DNA of 64,000 nucleotides from Channa striata (taxonomy: Eukaryota; Chordata; Actinopteri; Anabantiformes; Channidae), in contig CM065177.1 in assembly GCA_033026295.1 (NCBI GenBank), positions 3,775,400 to 3,839,399 of the forward strand, given 5' to 3'. Position numbers and translations under genes: made by a program. The notes beneath the pieces are model-generated. The model searched no databases, had not been told where the DNA came from, and was given only the letters and a program-made list of their open reading frames with translations. Shown one piece after another: positions 24,901 through 37,539 of the stretch; the first letter of the stretch is position 1; the number at the start of each line of letters is the position of its first letter.

Positions 24901-27900
24901 GCTGTCAAGGTCCGTGTCCATTTTAAACCCAAGGTTAACACTTATAGATTTGACGTATTCAGCCAGGAGACCCAAGTCTACAGAGGCAGCAGACCCCTTA
25001 CAGGGAGTTGGTTCCCAGCACAATTACCTCAGTCTTTGAATCATTAAAATGTAAAAAGTTAAAAGCCATTCAGGCCTTAATGTCCTTTAAACAGTCCAAT
25101 AAGGAGCTGACAGAGAAACCATCCCTCTTATTTAGAGGGACATCTATCTGACAGTCATTAGCATAGCAATGAAAAGAGATTCCATGTTTTCTGAGAATGG
25201 AGCCAACGGGCAGCAAATACAAAGAAAACATGACAGGGCCTAAAATAGAGCCTTGTGGAACCTCACAGGATAGAGAAGCAGAGGAGGACTGGAAATCTCC
25301 AAGTTGGACACAAAAACTTCAGTCCTTTAAGTAGGACCTGAACCAACTCAAAGCTGGGCCCTTTATACCAACCCAGTGTTCTAGGCGTGAGATCAAAATG
25401 TCATGGTCAAATGCAGCAGTTAAATCAAGCAAAACAAGGACCACAGAGTCACCAGAATCAGAGGCTAGGAGAATGTCCTTAAACACTCGCAGAAGAGCAG
25501 ATTCAGAACTGTGTTTTGTTCTAAAACCAGATTGAAAGATCTCTAAAAGGTTGTGCTTATTTAAAAATGCTGTTAACTGATTATAAATGATTTTCTCTAA
25601 AAGCTTTGATAAAAAAGGTAATGTGGAGATTGGCCTAAAATTAACAAGAACAAGAGGATCGAGCCCAGGTTTCTTAATGAGAGGTTGAACCATGGCATGT
25701 TTAAAATTTTTGGGGACCAGCCCAGAGGTTAGGCTACCTTTTATAATGGTGAGAACAGATGGGCCTAAAGTAAGAAAAACCTCTTTAAAAAGACGATGGG
25801 GAAGAGCATCACAGGGTGAACCTGAGGGTTGCAAATGATCAACAATCTCCTGAACCTGAGACAAGGAGACAGGCTCAAACCGATGAAAGGCAGCAGAGCG
25901 TAAGTGAGGGACTGACGAGTCAAAAACAGAAGGGGGGATTTGGAAAAGAAAATAACGTTTAGATGTACAGAGCTGATGGCAGGGGTATGCAGTGGAGGCC
26001 GACTCTTGTTTTTTTTTTTTTTGGGGGGGGGAGGGGTATTGTTTGCCAAATCATCACAGTATTTACAATCAGTCAAAACACTGGAATGCTGGAATGACTA
26101 AGAAGAGAAATCCATAACTCAATTTATCTCAGTAGAGGGGCACCTGTCAAGTGGTGTGATATACACTGCCTGGCCCAAAAAAAAAGTCACCACCTGGATA
26201 ATTGGATAATTGGACTATTGGATAATTACTGCATGGGCAATTATCTTTCAGCTGGCACCAAGTTATTTAACCCTAACAGATGCAATGAGTAGCTTCTCAT
26301 TTCTTAAACAACCATGGCCATGAAAGAAATGGTCAAATCAAATCGTTGGTATGCATCAAGCAGAAAAAACATCTAAGGAGATTGCAGAAACTACTACAAT
26401 TTGGTTTAAGAACTGTCCAATGCATTATTAAAAACTGGGGGGATAGTGGGGAATCATCGTCTTCGAGGAAGAAATGTGGTCAGAAAAAATCCTGACTGTG
26501 ATCCGCAATCACTTGCATCACATTTGGTAAAGTCAAATTGTAGAAAAACAACAGAGAACTCAGAGCTATGCTTAATAGTAAAAGTAAGAGCATTTCCACA
26601 CACACAATGCGAAGGGAACTCAAAGGGCTGGGACTGAACAGCTGTGTAGCTTTAAGAAAACCACCATCAGTGAGGCTAATCGGGAAAAGAGGCTTCAATT
26701 TGCTAGGGAGGATAAAGATTGGACTCTGCAGCAATTGAAGAAGGTCATGTGGTCTGATGAGTCCAGGTTCACCCTGTTCCAGAGTGGTGGGCGCATCAGA
26801 GTATGAAGAGAGGCACTTGAAGTGATGCACCCATCATGCCTAGTGCCTGGGCATGCTACAGAAATAAGTCTTGTGACATTGCAGAAGCTTATCGGCACCA
26901 TGCAACAGCGAATGCGTGCCGTAATCAAAGCTAAAGGCGGTTCTATGAAATATTAGTGTGTGACCTTTTTTTCTATGCTCATTTATACGAAGGGGAAGAT
27001 TCACTTGCACTCATATAAGGATAAAGTTATTCATATTTTTATGTCAATTAATAACTCATCTATCACTTGGTGCATCATTTGCATGTGTCAATGCTCCACT
27101 GCAGTCTGACCTATGATTTAGCATATGTATTGAATGGGGCTTGAACTGAATAAGTAATGATGTGGGCCAACTACTGTCCCCCTCATCCTTTGCTCAAGGA
27201 AGACGGAAACTAGTCCAGCTGGACTGTCTTACCGATGGCGGTCTCTGGCATGGCAAACAGTGTCTTCTCAGTGGCCACTCGAAACCGTCCATGAACTGAC
27301 AGACCTACACCCTACAGGAGAACAAAAGCTACTATTAATGCTAGAATAAAACGAGCAGGAAACAGTGAGAAAAATGCTCAAATGTACGAAGCCTTTTTAA
27401 GCAAACAATTTAAAGATGGGATGGCGACCCTGCGTGTGTGTGACTTCCAGCAGTGAAAGGGTTGAAGGCTAATGAGCAGAACTGTCCAGAAGATATTTCC
27501 AGCACAGCAAAGTGCGTCAGATTAAAGAGTTACCATAGAGACGACATCCCCTTATGTACTGTACATCCCTGACTTATATGTATGACACAATATAGATACA
27601 ACAAGGTAGATGAGCTGTAAAGAAATACGGCCTCACACACACATTTATAAAGACAGCTGTCTTTATAAATGGTGTGTTGATTCGTAAACCCTATGAACAA
27701 TTAAGTAACAAGGTAGGGCACAAATTAAAATGTTAAACAATATGTCCTAATGCCAATCACAGAGAACGAATAATTCATTAATTTATTCAGCCTGTCCTTT
27801 ATTCGAACAGCAGGGGACAGGCAGACTGAGGTCTCATTTTAATTTTGTGGCGTCCTGCTCATGAGACAATGGCAAAATGCAGGATTAAGCACTAAAAATG

Positions 27901-30900
27901 ATCCAATACAAGTATATACATAATGTGGGAGTAATCAGTAAATTAAGTCATTAGGCAAGTAGAGATTAATCATATTACCACTGATTTTTAGCAACCTGAG
28001 GATTTCTTATTAAGTAATTACTCCGACACTGGGGGAAAATTTTGTGATTGGATGCTCAACTGTGCCATGGTAACAAGGTCATTTACTGGTCACGTCAGAG
28101 AAAAATCCAATATGTCACGGTTTATTTCATCAGGTAAATCCCCTTTAGAGCCACATAAACTGGAGGCTGGATGATATTAATTATATGTTTGCTTTAATGA
28201 ATTTTAAATGTCATTTGTGTCAAGGTTCCATTGTCAAATCATATAAATCTGCTTGTACAGCTCAAAGAAAGGAGATTTCGGAAGACCTTAGACAAAGAGT
28301 TGTTCATGCTCAACAGGCTGGAAGGGGTTACAAAAGAAAACACAAGTTGTTCTGCTAAACAAATGGTTATGTGGTGCAGCCAAATTTGTAGTGGAAAAGC
28401 AGAAGTTTATTCGTATGACGTTGTTAAAGATGTTTAATGTTGTGGATTGGCTGAGTCAAGGCCTGTTAATCCTTAAGAAATCTAGGAGGCAGTGGTAGAA
28501 TGACATTAAGACAAGAGCGCGTATGATAGAAAGGTCACAGGTTCAATTTCTTGAAATTGGGCAGCACAACAAAAATAAAAACAAACTAAAACTCTATAGG
28601 TCAAGCTAAAACTTGACCTTCATAAGGAGAAATCATGCAGGAGGAATATCAGGGGAGATAGAAAGTAGCACATATGAAACACCCATAACACACACACAAA
28701 GAAAAACAAAGGAGTAGGAATATAGTTTGGGTTGTTGGAGGAGCTGCCAAACCAAGTAAGGGAAAAAGAGGGACGCAACCCATAAATATTAAAAGACAAA
28801 TGCAACTAATCACAACATAAAAATTAATAGAAGTTAATAAAAGTTAGTCAAAATACTACTAAGGAGCTTTAGATACTGACCCAACTAAGGAGAAGTGAAA
28901 ATTTTGATTAATGATAGGAGTATTTCTAATTATTGATTAGCATCTTATAACTTGAGTATAGATCTTAAGGTCACTTTTAGCTAATCAGCTGTTCAAAATC
29001 CCCAAAATTTAAATTTACAATAATATAGGAAAAATTAAATCAATCCGAACACATTGGTGTAACAATACAGTTGTTCTTTACACTGCAAGTGTTAATCGAG
29101 TTTTGATTTTCCACCTCAATCACTAAGTGTTTGCAACTTATGCACAAGTGAAATAAATACTGAATTGCTAAAATTGTTGATGACTAACTTTCTTTTCCTT
29201 AATTAATCAACTGAGTGCAATCAGTTAGTCAGCTGGTGCAACACAGCTGCAGTGCACTGTGGTACAGCCAAATTCATAGTGGAAAAGCAGAAATTTATTC
29301 ATATGACGTTATTAAAGGGATATCCCTTAATATGAACGGTTTAGAGATGTTGGTTAGCTTAAAGCCAAATGTAATCTTTGTATAAAATTATTAATTTGAC
29401 AGGCAGTGGTAATCCTGTCTAATATCCTATACACTATATATTCATAAAGGAAAACACCTGCTGAGGACTGAATCACTGCCAACTAATCATCAGAGAGTCG
29501 ACGTGCTGTCTTCACTTTATTCTTAGCGGACAGCATATACTGTATGAGATCGGTACAGACACAGAGAACAGTGATCCTGGTTCTGTCTTTTTAAGGCTGT
29601 GTGACCAATGACTACAAAGAATTACAAATAACTGATGGCTGGAAAAAACAGGCCTCTGCCAAGGGTAGTTTTACTTATGAAAGAGCCATATCTGGATACA
29701 AGAGCCAAAAGAGGGATACAGGAGAGACAGACTTTTGTCAGCTTAGGACACGAATCACACGATGGGCTCAGGGCAAAGAGGGCCACTGGGATTTTTTGTA
29801 GCACAATGACACACCTGAAACGAAAATATGAATGAAATTCATTTTTAAATGTTTGTAATTATTAAAATTTTAATAATTCCGCTGTTCACGTCACCTTTGC
29901 ACTTTTCAACCACTGACTGAGGGGGTGTTGACATGCTACAACAGAAAAGCACAATGAATACACTCAACAATTCAATCAGCTTCTTGCGTTTGTGGTTATG
30001 TGAATCACTGTTACAGTGTCACTGTGTAATGCGGCAGCTGAATCGAACAGAACCACAGTTAATGTTACAACTCACATTATCTGCTGTAAAAAGGCCAACT
30101 AAGAGAAACCAAGGCATGTACTGACTGACTGTTCTGTAAAATAGTTTAAAAACTATGACGCACACATGAGCGTGCTACACCACTGCTCTGGCTGACATGT
30201 TTCTTCCTAAAAAAATGTGACTGTGGCATTTATAAAGAGCTCCAAAGACGGGAAACTTTTACGGCCTCTGGAAATGAAAAGAAAATGCCCAGTTTTGTTC
30301 TTTAGGATCTGATTGATTTTGACAAAAAATAATTGATAAAATAGTCCAAAATATATACTGTTCTTTTAAAAATAAAATTGTTCGTATTTACTGAGTTTTA
30401 ATAAACAATCTGACCATTTGCCCATTTATATAAAACTGTTTACTAGTCATTTTTTAAGATCATATGAGTAAAGGCAAACCATTTTGAGTTGCTAGTCTTC
30501 ATCTATTATTAGACAGGGAATATTATTATTAACATATTAGTTGTATAATTTCTTCCAAAATGTAAAAATAGTACAACCTGAAAACAACAGTATCAAAGCA
30601 TAATTTTTTAAATAAGATATAAAAAATGTTTTTTGAGATGGTCACTGAATAGATCCAAAGCAACGTGGGTTCGTTTTATTTCACAGTATCCTACTTTTAC
30701 CATAAAAGCAGTGGAACATTGTCACATGGTGAGTGTGGTACCGTACCACCAAGCACCATATAAGAACTTGTCCCTACGTCCTGCTGTAAGCAAAGGACAC
30801 AGCAGCATGTTTATAGCCCCAAGCTTACAAACAGAATAGACTGCAAAATTTACAACCCAGCACGCAGAGTTTATACCAGCGACGAATGTGGAGGGGTTTA

Positions 30901-33900
30901 TAAAACAATGGTGAAGTGAAATCCATTAGAATGATGCAGAGCGATGGCATCACTCTCCAGTGAACCACATTTGCTCTGCAAGCAAAGGTAAATATCTAGT
31001 AGGTGCGTCCCGCTAATATTCATATTATGCTGTCGTTTATTTTCATTCTGCAAAATCTGAAGCGTACAGTGAACTGGGAGAAGAGAAGCATTGTGTGCAG
31101 ATGCCTTTTTGTTGGTGCAAAGACACAGAATTGGCAGATAGCAATTATAAACACAAAATCTGATATCTGAGAATACACAGGAATGTGGTGATACTTTTCA
31201 CATACATCATTGTGCTCAAAGTATTCACTTTCAAAACAAGTGCTGCTTAAGCTTCTGGAGCACGAGAACCTTAGAGTGGGGATCAAAATCTGATCTGTTT
31301 TCTCATCAGGCGATGTGGGCATTAGCAAATAAGAGCTCTGTTCTCCAGGAGAAAGAGATTAGTCATACAGCTCTGGACAAATATCCATCAACTGGGCGGC
31401 AGCCACTACACTGCCCCTGTCACACAAACCGTCGACGTGGGGAGCCTCCTGTCAAACTATGTAAATGTTTAGAATCGGAGAAGGAAACTCAAACATTCTG
31501 AAAAGAAAGTGAGACACAGTGTCTGCTTAGATGCAAAGCACAGCACACACGGATTAATGACACTTTAGCATTCACAGAGCTTAATTCTAGGGATTTAAAA
31601 CTTGGAGAGCAGCGAATGATGCACGTGAGATGACATCCCTCTGATGTCACGATATGACTTTCCTCCCTGTTGGTCAGAAATACTCGCTCAACGTGGGAGT
31701 TCTGCCCTGAGCTCAGGCCCTTGAACAGGGGACTCTGGATTCTCCCATATATAGAACTGGCCTGTTTTCAACTGCTACACAATCACACATTAAACAGCAA
31801 TCACCTTCCCTGAGGATGGTTTGTGTCACCATTACTGTCTTCTCCGTGCTGTCATGACAGATTCTGCAGGAGTGGTAGATTTCAAACAGCTTCACTCTCA
31901 GAAGCACCCATCAATAGAAACCAAAGAGCAACATAAGATAAAATTAGAATGATAAGTTAAATAATAGGCCATAAATAATTTGAAAACATTATGGCTTTAA
32001 GTGTTTCCTCTGGAAGATGAAATGACGTGACTTACACCACACTCTGAATAGGTTGTACATCAATGTAAGTCACTCAGCGGGGCCTCACACCTCCTACTAC
32101 GATACCCAATATTATTTTTTCCGCTTTGTTCTGAGAAATAAATGATAGCTTTTGCCTCTCTTGGACAGGAAAATGGTAAGTGTGGATGTCCTTGTTATTA
32201 TGGCTGTCCAAACACAGAAAAACACGAAAACATGATGGAAAGAAGTGCGCTTTCTTTAAAATGTATTAGATCCAATCATCCATATCAGTACATATCATGT
32301 TTTTCTTACAGTTTTATGCTATTGCTAACACTCTAAATATGAATTAGGCTTTAAAAGTTTGGAAACCATTAGCTTTTGTAACTGCACCTTATTTAAAGGC
32401 ATCACAAGTATAAAGCACATTTTGTGCATTGTACTTTGCAATGTTGCAACACACTTGGTGCAAATGTCTACACACATTTTTCTAATATTAGACACTTTGT
32501 TCAAGTATTAAGTTTCTAGCAAAACATTACTGGCAAAACACTTTTACTTTACCTACACTTGCATTGCAAAGAGAACTCGGGTAAGTGTTCTACTTTGTGA
32601 GAACTTCATAAACCAGCTCCTATAACCACAAAGGCATGTCACTGCTTGTGATGTGAAAAGAGGTGATGTGACTCTAAACTGAAGCCATCTGTTTCATCCA
32701 TTACAATCACGTATAATAATGTTGTGACTGTATTTTTGTACTGTGGGTTTACACTAACACAAACTTACTTTTACTTTTAATATAACTCTACTTGTTTTTC
32801 TCTTTCGTGGAGCAGTGAGCATTTAAGGGAACACGTGGTGGGTAAGCTGGGATTTGATCCTGAAAATTTCAGGCCACCAAACTGTGTATGACAAAATCCA
32901 AAAGGGATACAAAGTCCTAAAGACAGCAGTGTTTTGTACAGAGCACATCAGTGTGTGTTGTTGCTTTGAGAGAATAATTCCATTTCGAAACAGCATCATA
33001 AGAATTTCCTTTTGACTTTTGAAGTTTTAAAAACGTTTGTTTTTTACTTTAAGTGTTGTGTCTTCTTTAGCAAGTATGTAGAGCTTTGACATAAAGAGAC
33101 AATTTACGCAACAAGTGGGGAAGCAATTGCAAAAAAACAGTACACAACAAAAACTAACACACTAATGTAGATCAGATAAAGAAATGGTACAACATGAAGT
33201 CCACTGCTGTGTTCAACATACTTCTGTTCTGAAGCCCAATAGCAGTATTTTATTTCAAATTAAATAATCGGCAACAGCTACATCACATAGAGATATTTCC
33301 TAATCTTCTTCAACCTTTCACAACAAACAACCAAACAGCAGATTGTCGTGTGAATTTTGTTCCACATGCTTAAGTACAACTCACTTTTAAAAGTCTGTAT
33401 ATGAAGAGTAAGGCTAGTTTTTGTGCAAAAGGGCTAATTAGAATTTCCCATATTTCTGCGCTTCAGGGACGCTGACACACACAGACACAGGATGAGTAAT
33501 GACCCAGCAGGAACGAGTGGCCCGGAGTAAGATCACAGTCAAGGTCACAGACAAGAAAAAAAACATGCAGACTTAACCACAAGATAGACTGTGACCAGTA
33601 AGTCCCAAAGTTACACAACTTTGAGATCAAAGTCATTCCTGTTACTCGTCATAGTTCCCATACTTAATATTACAGGCCATTGGTACAAATTCCAGCCATA
33701 TTTGACACTTGGAAGAAAAACTAGTGGCAGCAACAATGTTTTGTCACTTTATATTTCATCCAATCACAGGCCAGGTTGCCACTAAGCAGCAGGTGACAGT
33801 GACAGATAATTATCTACTGACATCTACTGGCAAACGTGGATATCACACCACATTGACTTAGCAAAGCACTTTATCCTGAAAAGAGCTTTAACAGATGATG

Positions 33901-36900
33901 AATCTTTGACACGTGGCAATATGAAACATATCTTATCAGTGCCTCAAAAGGTAAAATTATCTAACAAAGAAGACACAGTTAGCATTGCATTAAAATGTAA
34001 ATATATTAAAATTAAAGGTACTCACCCCTCCCATTGTTATTCCATCAATAAGGGCAATATATGGCTTCTTGCATGTCCCTTGAAAGATCAAATAAAATGT
34101 GTACAGATGATAAAATAACACATTTTAAAAATGCTAACTCAGAGCCACACATGTAAGTGAATATTTATTGACAGATAATGCAAGAGCAAATGGTAATTAG
34201 TGTACCTATGGCATTGTTGAGAATATACTCCTCACGGAAAAAGTCCTGTGCAAGAGAGTCACCGACCTTCCCAGCTTCTGTGACAGCTGAAAGGAACAAA
34301 GAGAAACCCTGACAACAGTGAAGTCGCTCCTTTCTCCTACAGTTGCATGTTGGAGCCCACTGTTTTAGTGTTTACCTCTGATGTCTCCACCAGCACAGAA
34401 GGCCTTTCCACCTGCTCCTTTGATAACGATGATATCCGTCTCACTGTCCTGTTCCCATTTCTAGAATTGAAAAAGCAGAAAATTTATAGGGAGTGATAAT
34501 CGAAAATCAGTTTAGACATTAAAAACTGAAGATTAACAAAAAACTGCATTTTTAAAGGAATTTAAAGCTACAATATGCAGTCTAAACTGGCACCAGCAGG
34601 AGAGCTGTCAGTCAACTCTGGTCCACCCAGTCCTCCCTTTCCTGCTTTTCCATTAACCCTAATCCATTTTGAACCCAGGTTTGTCCCTGAATTTATTTTG
34701 CATGCAAGAATAATATAAATTGTTCTATTGTTAGTAGGGGTGAACCGGATTTCTCTGCACCGGTCCAGAACGTTCCCCCGCTGTCAAATCTCTTTTGAAA
34801 AAAATGTTTTTTCTCAGTTGTGCAGACACATTTTAAAGTTTAAAATGAGAAGCCTGAATAAACAATCTCCCTCTCTCAAACGCCACATCCTCTGTGGCAC
34901 TCCGATGACCTCTTCCTGGGCATCACCATCACCTCCAATCACAGTCTGGTTCGCTGCAGCCACGGCCAAGGACAAGGCCAAGCTGCAGCGCGTCGTCCAC
35001 TCTGCTGAGAAGGTGATCGGCTGCAATCTTCCATCTCTCCAGGAGCTGTACATCTCTAGGACCTGGAGACATACAGCCAGGACCGCAGCTGACCCTTCTC
35101 ATCCTTGACACAATATCTTTCTGCCCGTCCCATCTGGCAAGAGGCTCCGGTCCATCAAAACCAGGACCTCACACCACAAGAACAGTCTCTTTCCCACTGC
35201 AGTCAACCCGCTGAACAGTGGCCAAATCCCAAACAGAAAACCCCATATTCACTTTCTTACTTCTATTGTATTATTGTATTATAGTGTTCGTGTGAATATT
35301 TTACATATCATATTTGTTATGTGCCATGCCTACACCAAGAAATTCTTGTATTGTTAAGTTTTCTTCACTGTGCTTGGCAATAATCGGTTTTCGGATGCTG
35401 AATACAATTATAGATAAAAGTGTGTTTTAATGGCATTTTACTTTTTCCAACAAAAATATAAAAGATTCTTGTGCACCGGGATTCAGGTATAGAGTTTTTA
35501 TCTAATTTAGTTCAAGCAGGTTTACTGGTCTTGCTGTGTTTGTCTTAGCGCAAATAAAGCAGTGATTAGATGTCTGTGTTTAAACACTTCCTGTGTCAAC
35601 TTTCCTGAACTTTGAACAAGACACATTACTTTTACTTGCTGGTTTAGGGTCCTGGTTGGTGTTAGAGCCCAAGACTCAGGAGTAGATTTTGAAAAAGGTG
35701 AAGTCTGTTTGCCGGTAGGTGTGGTTGCCCTTACCTTGATCTGAACCTGTCATGTTAGCTCTGTCTGCTGCTGAGTCTTGGGATATAATGTTGACTGTAA
35801 CGTCACTGTTTGTCTTGTTTGTTTGGCTTCTTGCTCTCGAAACTAACTGGATAAAACACAGCAACAGAAGGGCCCACACATTTCTGGTAAGATGGCCATA
35901 GTGTGCCTGTCAAAAATCTTGTCAAAATAAATCTTGATATTTTAACGTGAAACACTTTGCGGTGCGCATAGAAGCCTCGTACATCGACTGGTGACCATTG
36001 GTATACACATTACATTGAACTTTTTATTTTTTACATATTAGGGGTCTGTGAAGATCATCCTCAAAAGCCTGATGGCATCTTACAACAATTTAGACCTCAT
36101 TGCCCGCCCCATGTGAAGTTTGCATTCATCAAACTTTTCTTACCTTGAGCTGAGGGTAGATCTGTCGGATCATCGTCAGGTTAAGGGCATTCAGAACTTT
36201 GGGTCTATTCATGGTGATCACACCAACTCTGCCCACTTTCTCCAGAAGAACCTCTGGTTCCACATGACTGGACATCTAATGTACATATTAACAACAGGCA
36301 ATGTCTGAACAAATGAAAATATTGCTCAATCAATTTAAAATGTGAAGTGAACAAATCACTTTAGCAGAACACAAAAAACTAGTGTCACTAACCACATAAA
36401 AATACAATGACGCAACTCTACTGTAAAACAAGTAGTTTTACAGTAGGGTTAAAGCTACATTGTGTATGTCAATTACATTTTTTAAGTAGAAATACAATTC
36501 CAATCACATCCTAATGCAAAGAGGTGTAGTCTCTATGACCCAGACTCATGAAACAGCACTGGCAGCAGTGCAGAAATTTTCAGTTCAAAAGGTTCTGATG
36601 TGAGACTCGCCCTTCTAACGTATCAGAGAAAGTCAATTTCTTCTTTTTTTAAAATATTTTACTTGTTTTACTTCATGAGGACATTTAACTCTGTAGTAAA
36701 ACAAACTTCCACAGATTCCAGGAAAATACTGGCTTGGAGAGACAGTTTGTATAAGTCACGATTGATTTATTAGATAGAGTAAAAAAGTAGTAATGACCCC
36801 CTACTACAATATATCCAAGCAAATAAAAATCAGGTTTGGTTCATAATTTTCTTTACTGTGAAAAACCAACAGCTGAAAATGAACTTTGGTCATTTTAGTG

Positions 36901-37334
36901 ATAATAAAAATAGTAGCTACACTAATACAAACTACAACTTATGCAATTATTACATATCTACAATCTCTTGTTGTGTATGTGGATAATAGTCTATGCTGGT
37001 AGATGAGATGGGGTTGCTCACCATATGACTCTGGATTCGCTGCAGTCTGCAGAGGGACCTCAGTCTAAAAGGAAACGGGCAAAGGTGAATAAGTTATGCG
37101 AACATGGGATGAGTTCAGAATTCAAATACATTAAATCCACACTGGAAACTGGGCCACAAACCGCCTAAAGACCACAGCACAGAAACACACACACACGGGG
37201 ATCGACCCTGAGCAAGTCGGACACAACAAGCCAACTTCACGGTGACACGAATCCCAACAGACGACAACATGACTGAGCTGAACGTCGTCACTTGGCACCA
37301 ACCTGTATGTGGATGTCAAAACTGTGAGGGACAT
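12986..37334 (-). CDS. hibch: 3-hydroxyisobutyryl-CoA hydrolase, mitochondrial, 14 exons
   Basis: Hydrolyses 3-hydroxyisobutyryl-CoA in mitochondrial valine breakdown; crotonase fold. Exons in coding order: 37303-37334, 37022-37064, 36144-36275, 34376-34460, 34206-34286, 34026-34078, 27233-27311, 16708-16853, 15454-15540, 15229-15287, 14690-14771, 14075-14194, 13496-13529, 12986-13101. They sum to 1149 nt with matching phases, giving 382 aa (human 386). All introns are GT-AG. Exons 1-2 encode an Arg-rich, acid-free N-terminus, a mitochondrial presequence. Exon 4 holds GKAFCAGGDIR, and exons 6-7 hold the GITMGGGVGLS oxyanion-hole region. The catalytic pair in MPETAIGLFPDVGGG is Glu165 and Asp173, matching human Glu169 and Asp177. 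The first and thirteenth coding exons are only 32 and 34 nt. Intron 7, between exons 7 and 8, is 10.4 kb and repeat-filled. No break or lost key residue is seen. Confidence 0.96.
17766..17850 (+). repeat. fragment of a common teleost interspersed repeat
   Basis: A short piece with the CATCCTGCCATTGATGGAG and GGGTGGGGTGCGCCCTGAA blocks, related to the family found at 48.8, 55.5 and 59.4 kb. Confidence 0.4.
19445..19860. mobile_element. nonautonomous MITE (about 415 bp)
   Basis: The left end GTGCCAAAGTTAGTACCC is the reverse complement, with few mismatches, of the right end GTACTAACTTTTGCAC. No transposase frame is present. The TIR sequence is of the Tc1/mariner type. A more degraded relative lies at 4.7-5.3 kb. 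Confidence 0.6.
20936..22018 (-). mobile_element. Tc1/mariner-like transposon, decayed
   Basis: Ends read CAGTGGTGTGAAA and TTTCACACCACTG, inverted, with TA on the right side. Subterminal blocks at about 20978-21055 and 21921-21990 are also inverted copies of each other. The minus strand at 21111-21350 codes the transposase C-terminus: WPSSQSPDLNPIEILW carries the last catalytic Glu of the DD34E triad and is followed by the usual SYRKRL end. The N-terminal part is disrupted, so this is a dead copy. Confidence 0.85.
22104..22325 (+). repeat. SINE-like teleost repeat
   Basis: Contains the blocks TTTATCCAAAGCGACTTACA and GTGTCTTGCCCAAAGACAC and ends in a GATCGAACC-like stretch, all typical of a short interspersed family common in fish genomes. 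A small related scrap occurs at 44117-44160 and another end-type scrap at about 60410-60435. Confidence 0.6.
24230..26076 (-). mobile_element. L2/CR1-like LINE, 5'-truncated and decayed
   Basis: Minus-strand reverse transcriptase pieces are visible. At 25319-25864 there is LIKKPGLDPLVLVNFRPIST, LPFLSKLLEKI, FQSGFRTKHSSESALL and LVLLDLTAAFDHD (a short deletion sits where TV normally precedes DH), and at 24754-25023 the region after the catalytic domain. A long T/G homopolymer at 26008-26034 breaks the 5' side. The frame is interrupted, so it is not active. Confidence 0.85.
26163..26980 (+). mobile_element. Tc1-like transposon relic
   Basis: The left end TACACTGCCTGGCCC and following A-run is a well-known fish Tc1 terminus. 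Plus-strand text near 26690-26810 reads FAREDKDWTLQQLKKV, WSDESRFTLFQSGGRIRV, then an in-frame TGA, then EALEVMHPSCLVPG, all transposase. A large part of the middle is deleted and the right TIR is truncated. Confidence 0.8.
27312..34025. other. hibch intron 6 (6.7 kb)
   Basis: No coding sequence recognised. A short direct repeat is present: 28373-28432 and 29260-29320 share GTGGAAAAGCAGAA, TTTATTC and ATATGACGTT-type blocks. A possible tRNA-like SINE scrap (GGCAGTGGTAGAATG ... GGTCACAGGTTCAA) lies at about 28480-28545. The remainder is AT-rich. Confidence 0.55.
34850..35420 (+). mobile_element. non-LTR retrotransposon 3' end
   Basis: Located in hibch intron 3, opposite in strand to the gene. 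The plus-strand frame reads ITVWFAAATAKDKAKLQRVV, then SAEKVIGCNLPSLQELY, DPSHP, and after a stop PSGKRLRSIKTRTSHHKNS, the C-terminus seen in many fish LINE reverse transcriptases. Stops show that it is dead. The clade is not certain. Confidence 0.75.
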
Positions 37335-37349
37335 TCTTATAATTATATA

Positions 37350-37369
37350 TATTATTATTATTATTATTA
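37350..37369. repeat. (ATT)n microsatellite
   Basis: About six ATT units directly upstream of the hibch start codon, in its probable 5' UTR or core promoter. Confidence 0.8.
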
Positions 37370-37443
37370 CTGACTATTGCCAATAGCTGCACTGCACTGC
37401 CTGCTACACCCCTCTCCTCCTCTCCGACTAAGTTTTTGCGTTT

Positions 37444-37532
37444 ACTTCCGGAGGAGGTAACGACCGATCCCCTGATTGGTGCAGTGTGATGACGTCAGAG
37501 CAGTTGTGCACCACACCGCCCCCTGCTGTCTG
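37444..37532 (-). promoter_or_regulatory. hibch promoter elements (ETS, CCAAT, CRE, CTCF-like)
   Basis: Within 200 bases of the start codon lie ACTTCCGG at 37444-37451 (ETS/GABP consensus, frequent in nuclear genes for mitochondrial proteins), a minus-strand CCAAT box at 37475-37479, a full CRE TGACGTCA at 37490-37497, and a CTCF-like GCCCCCTGCTG core at 37514-37532. No TATA box stands out. The close packing supports a real promoter; factor binding is inferred from motif match only. Confidence 0.6.
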
Positions 37533-37539
37533 GATGGAG

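Larger units (their letters stand above)
16854..27232. other. hibch intron 7 (10.4 kb)
   Basis: Between exon 8 and exon 7 there is no further coding sequence. It holds a fragment of the bulk teleost repeat (17766-17850), the MITE at 19.4-19.9 kb, two Tc1-type elements (20.9-22.0 and 26.2-27.0 kb), a SINE-like piece at 22.1-22.3 kb and an L2/CR1-like LINE at 24.2-26.1 kb. The stretches 16.9-19.4 and 22.4-24.2 kb are AT-rich with nothing recognisable. Confidence 0.7.

Noticed and set aside
28480..28545. tRNA gene
   Set aside because: A B-box-like GGTTCAA is present but no cloverleaf could be made out; at most a SINE scrap.
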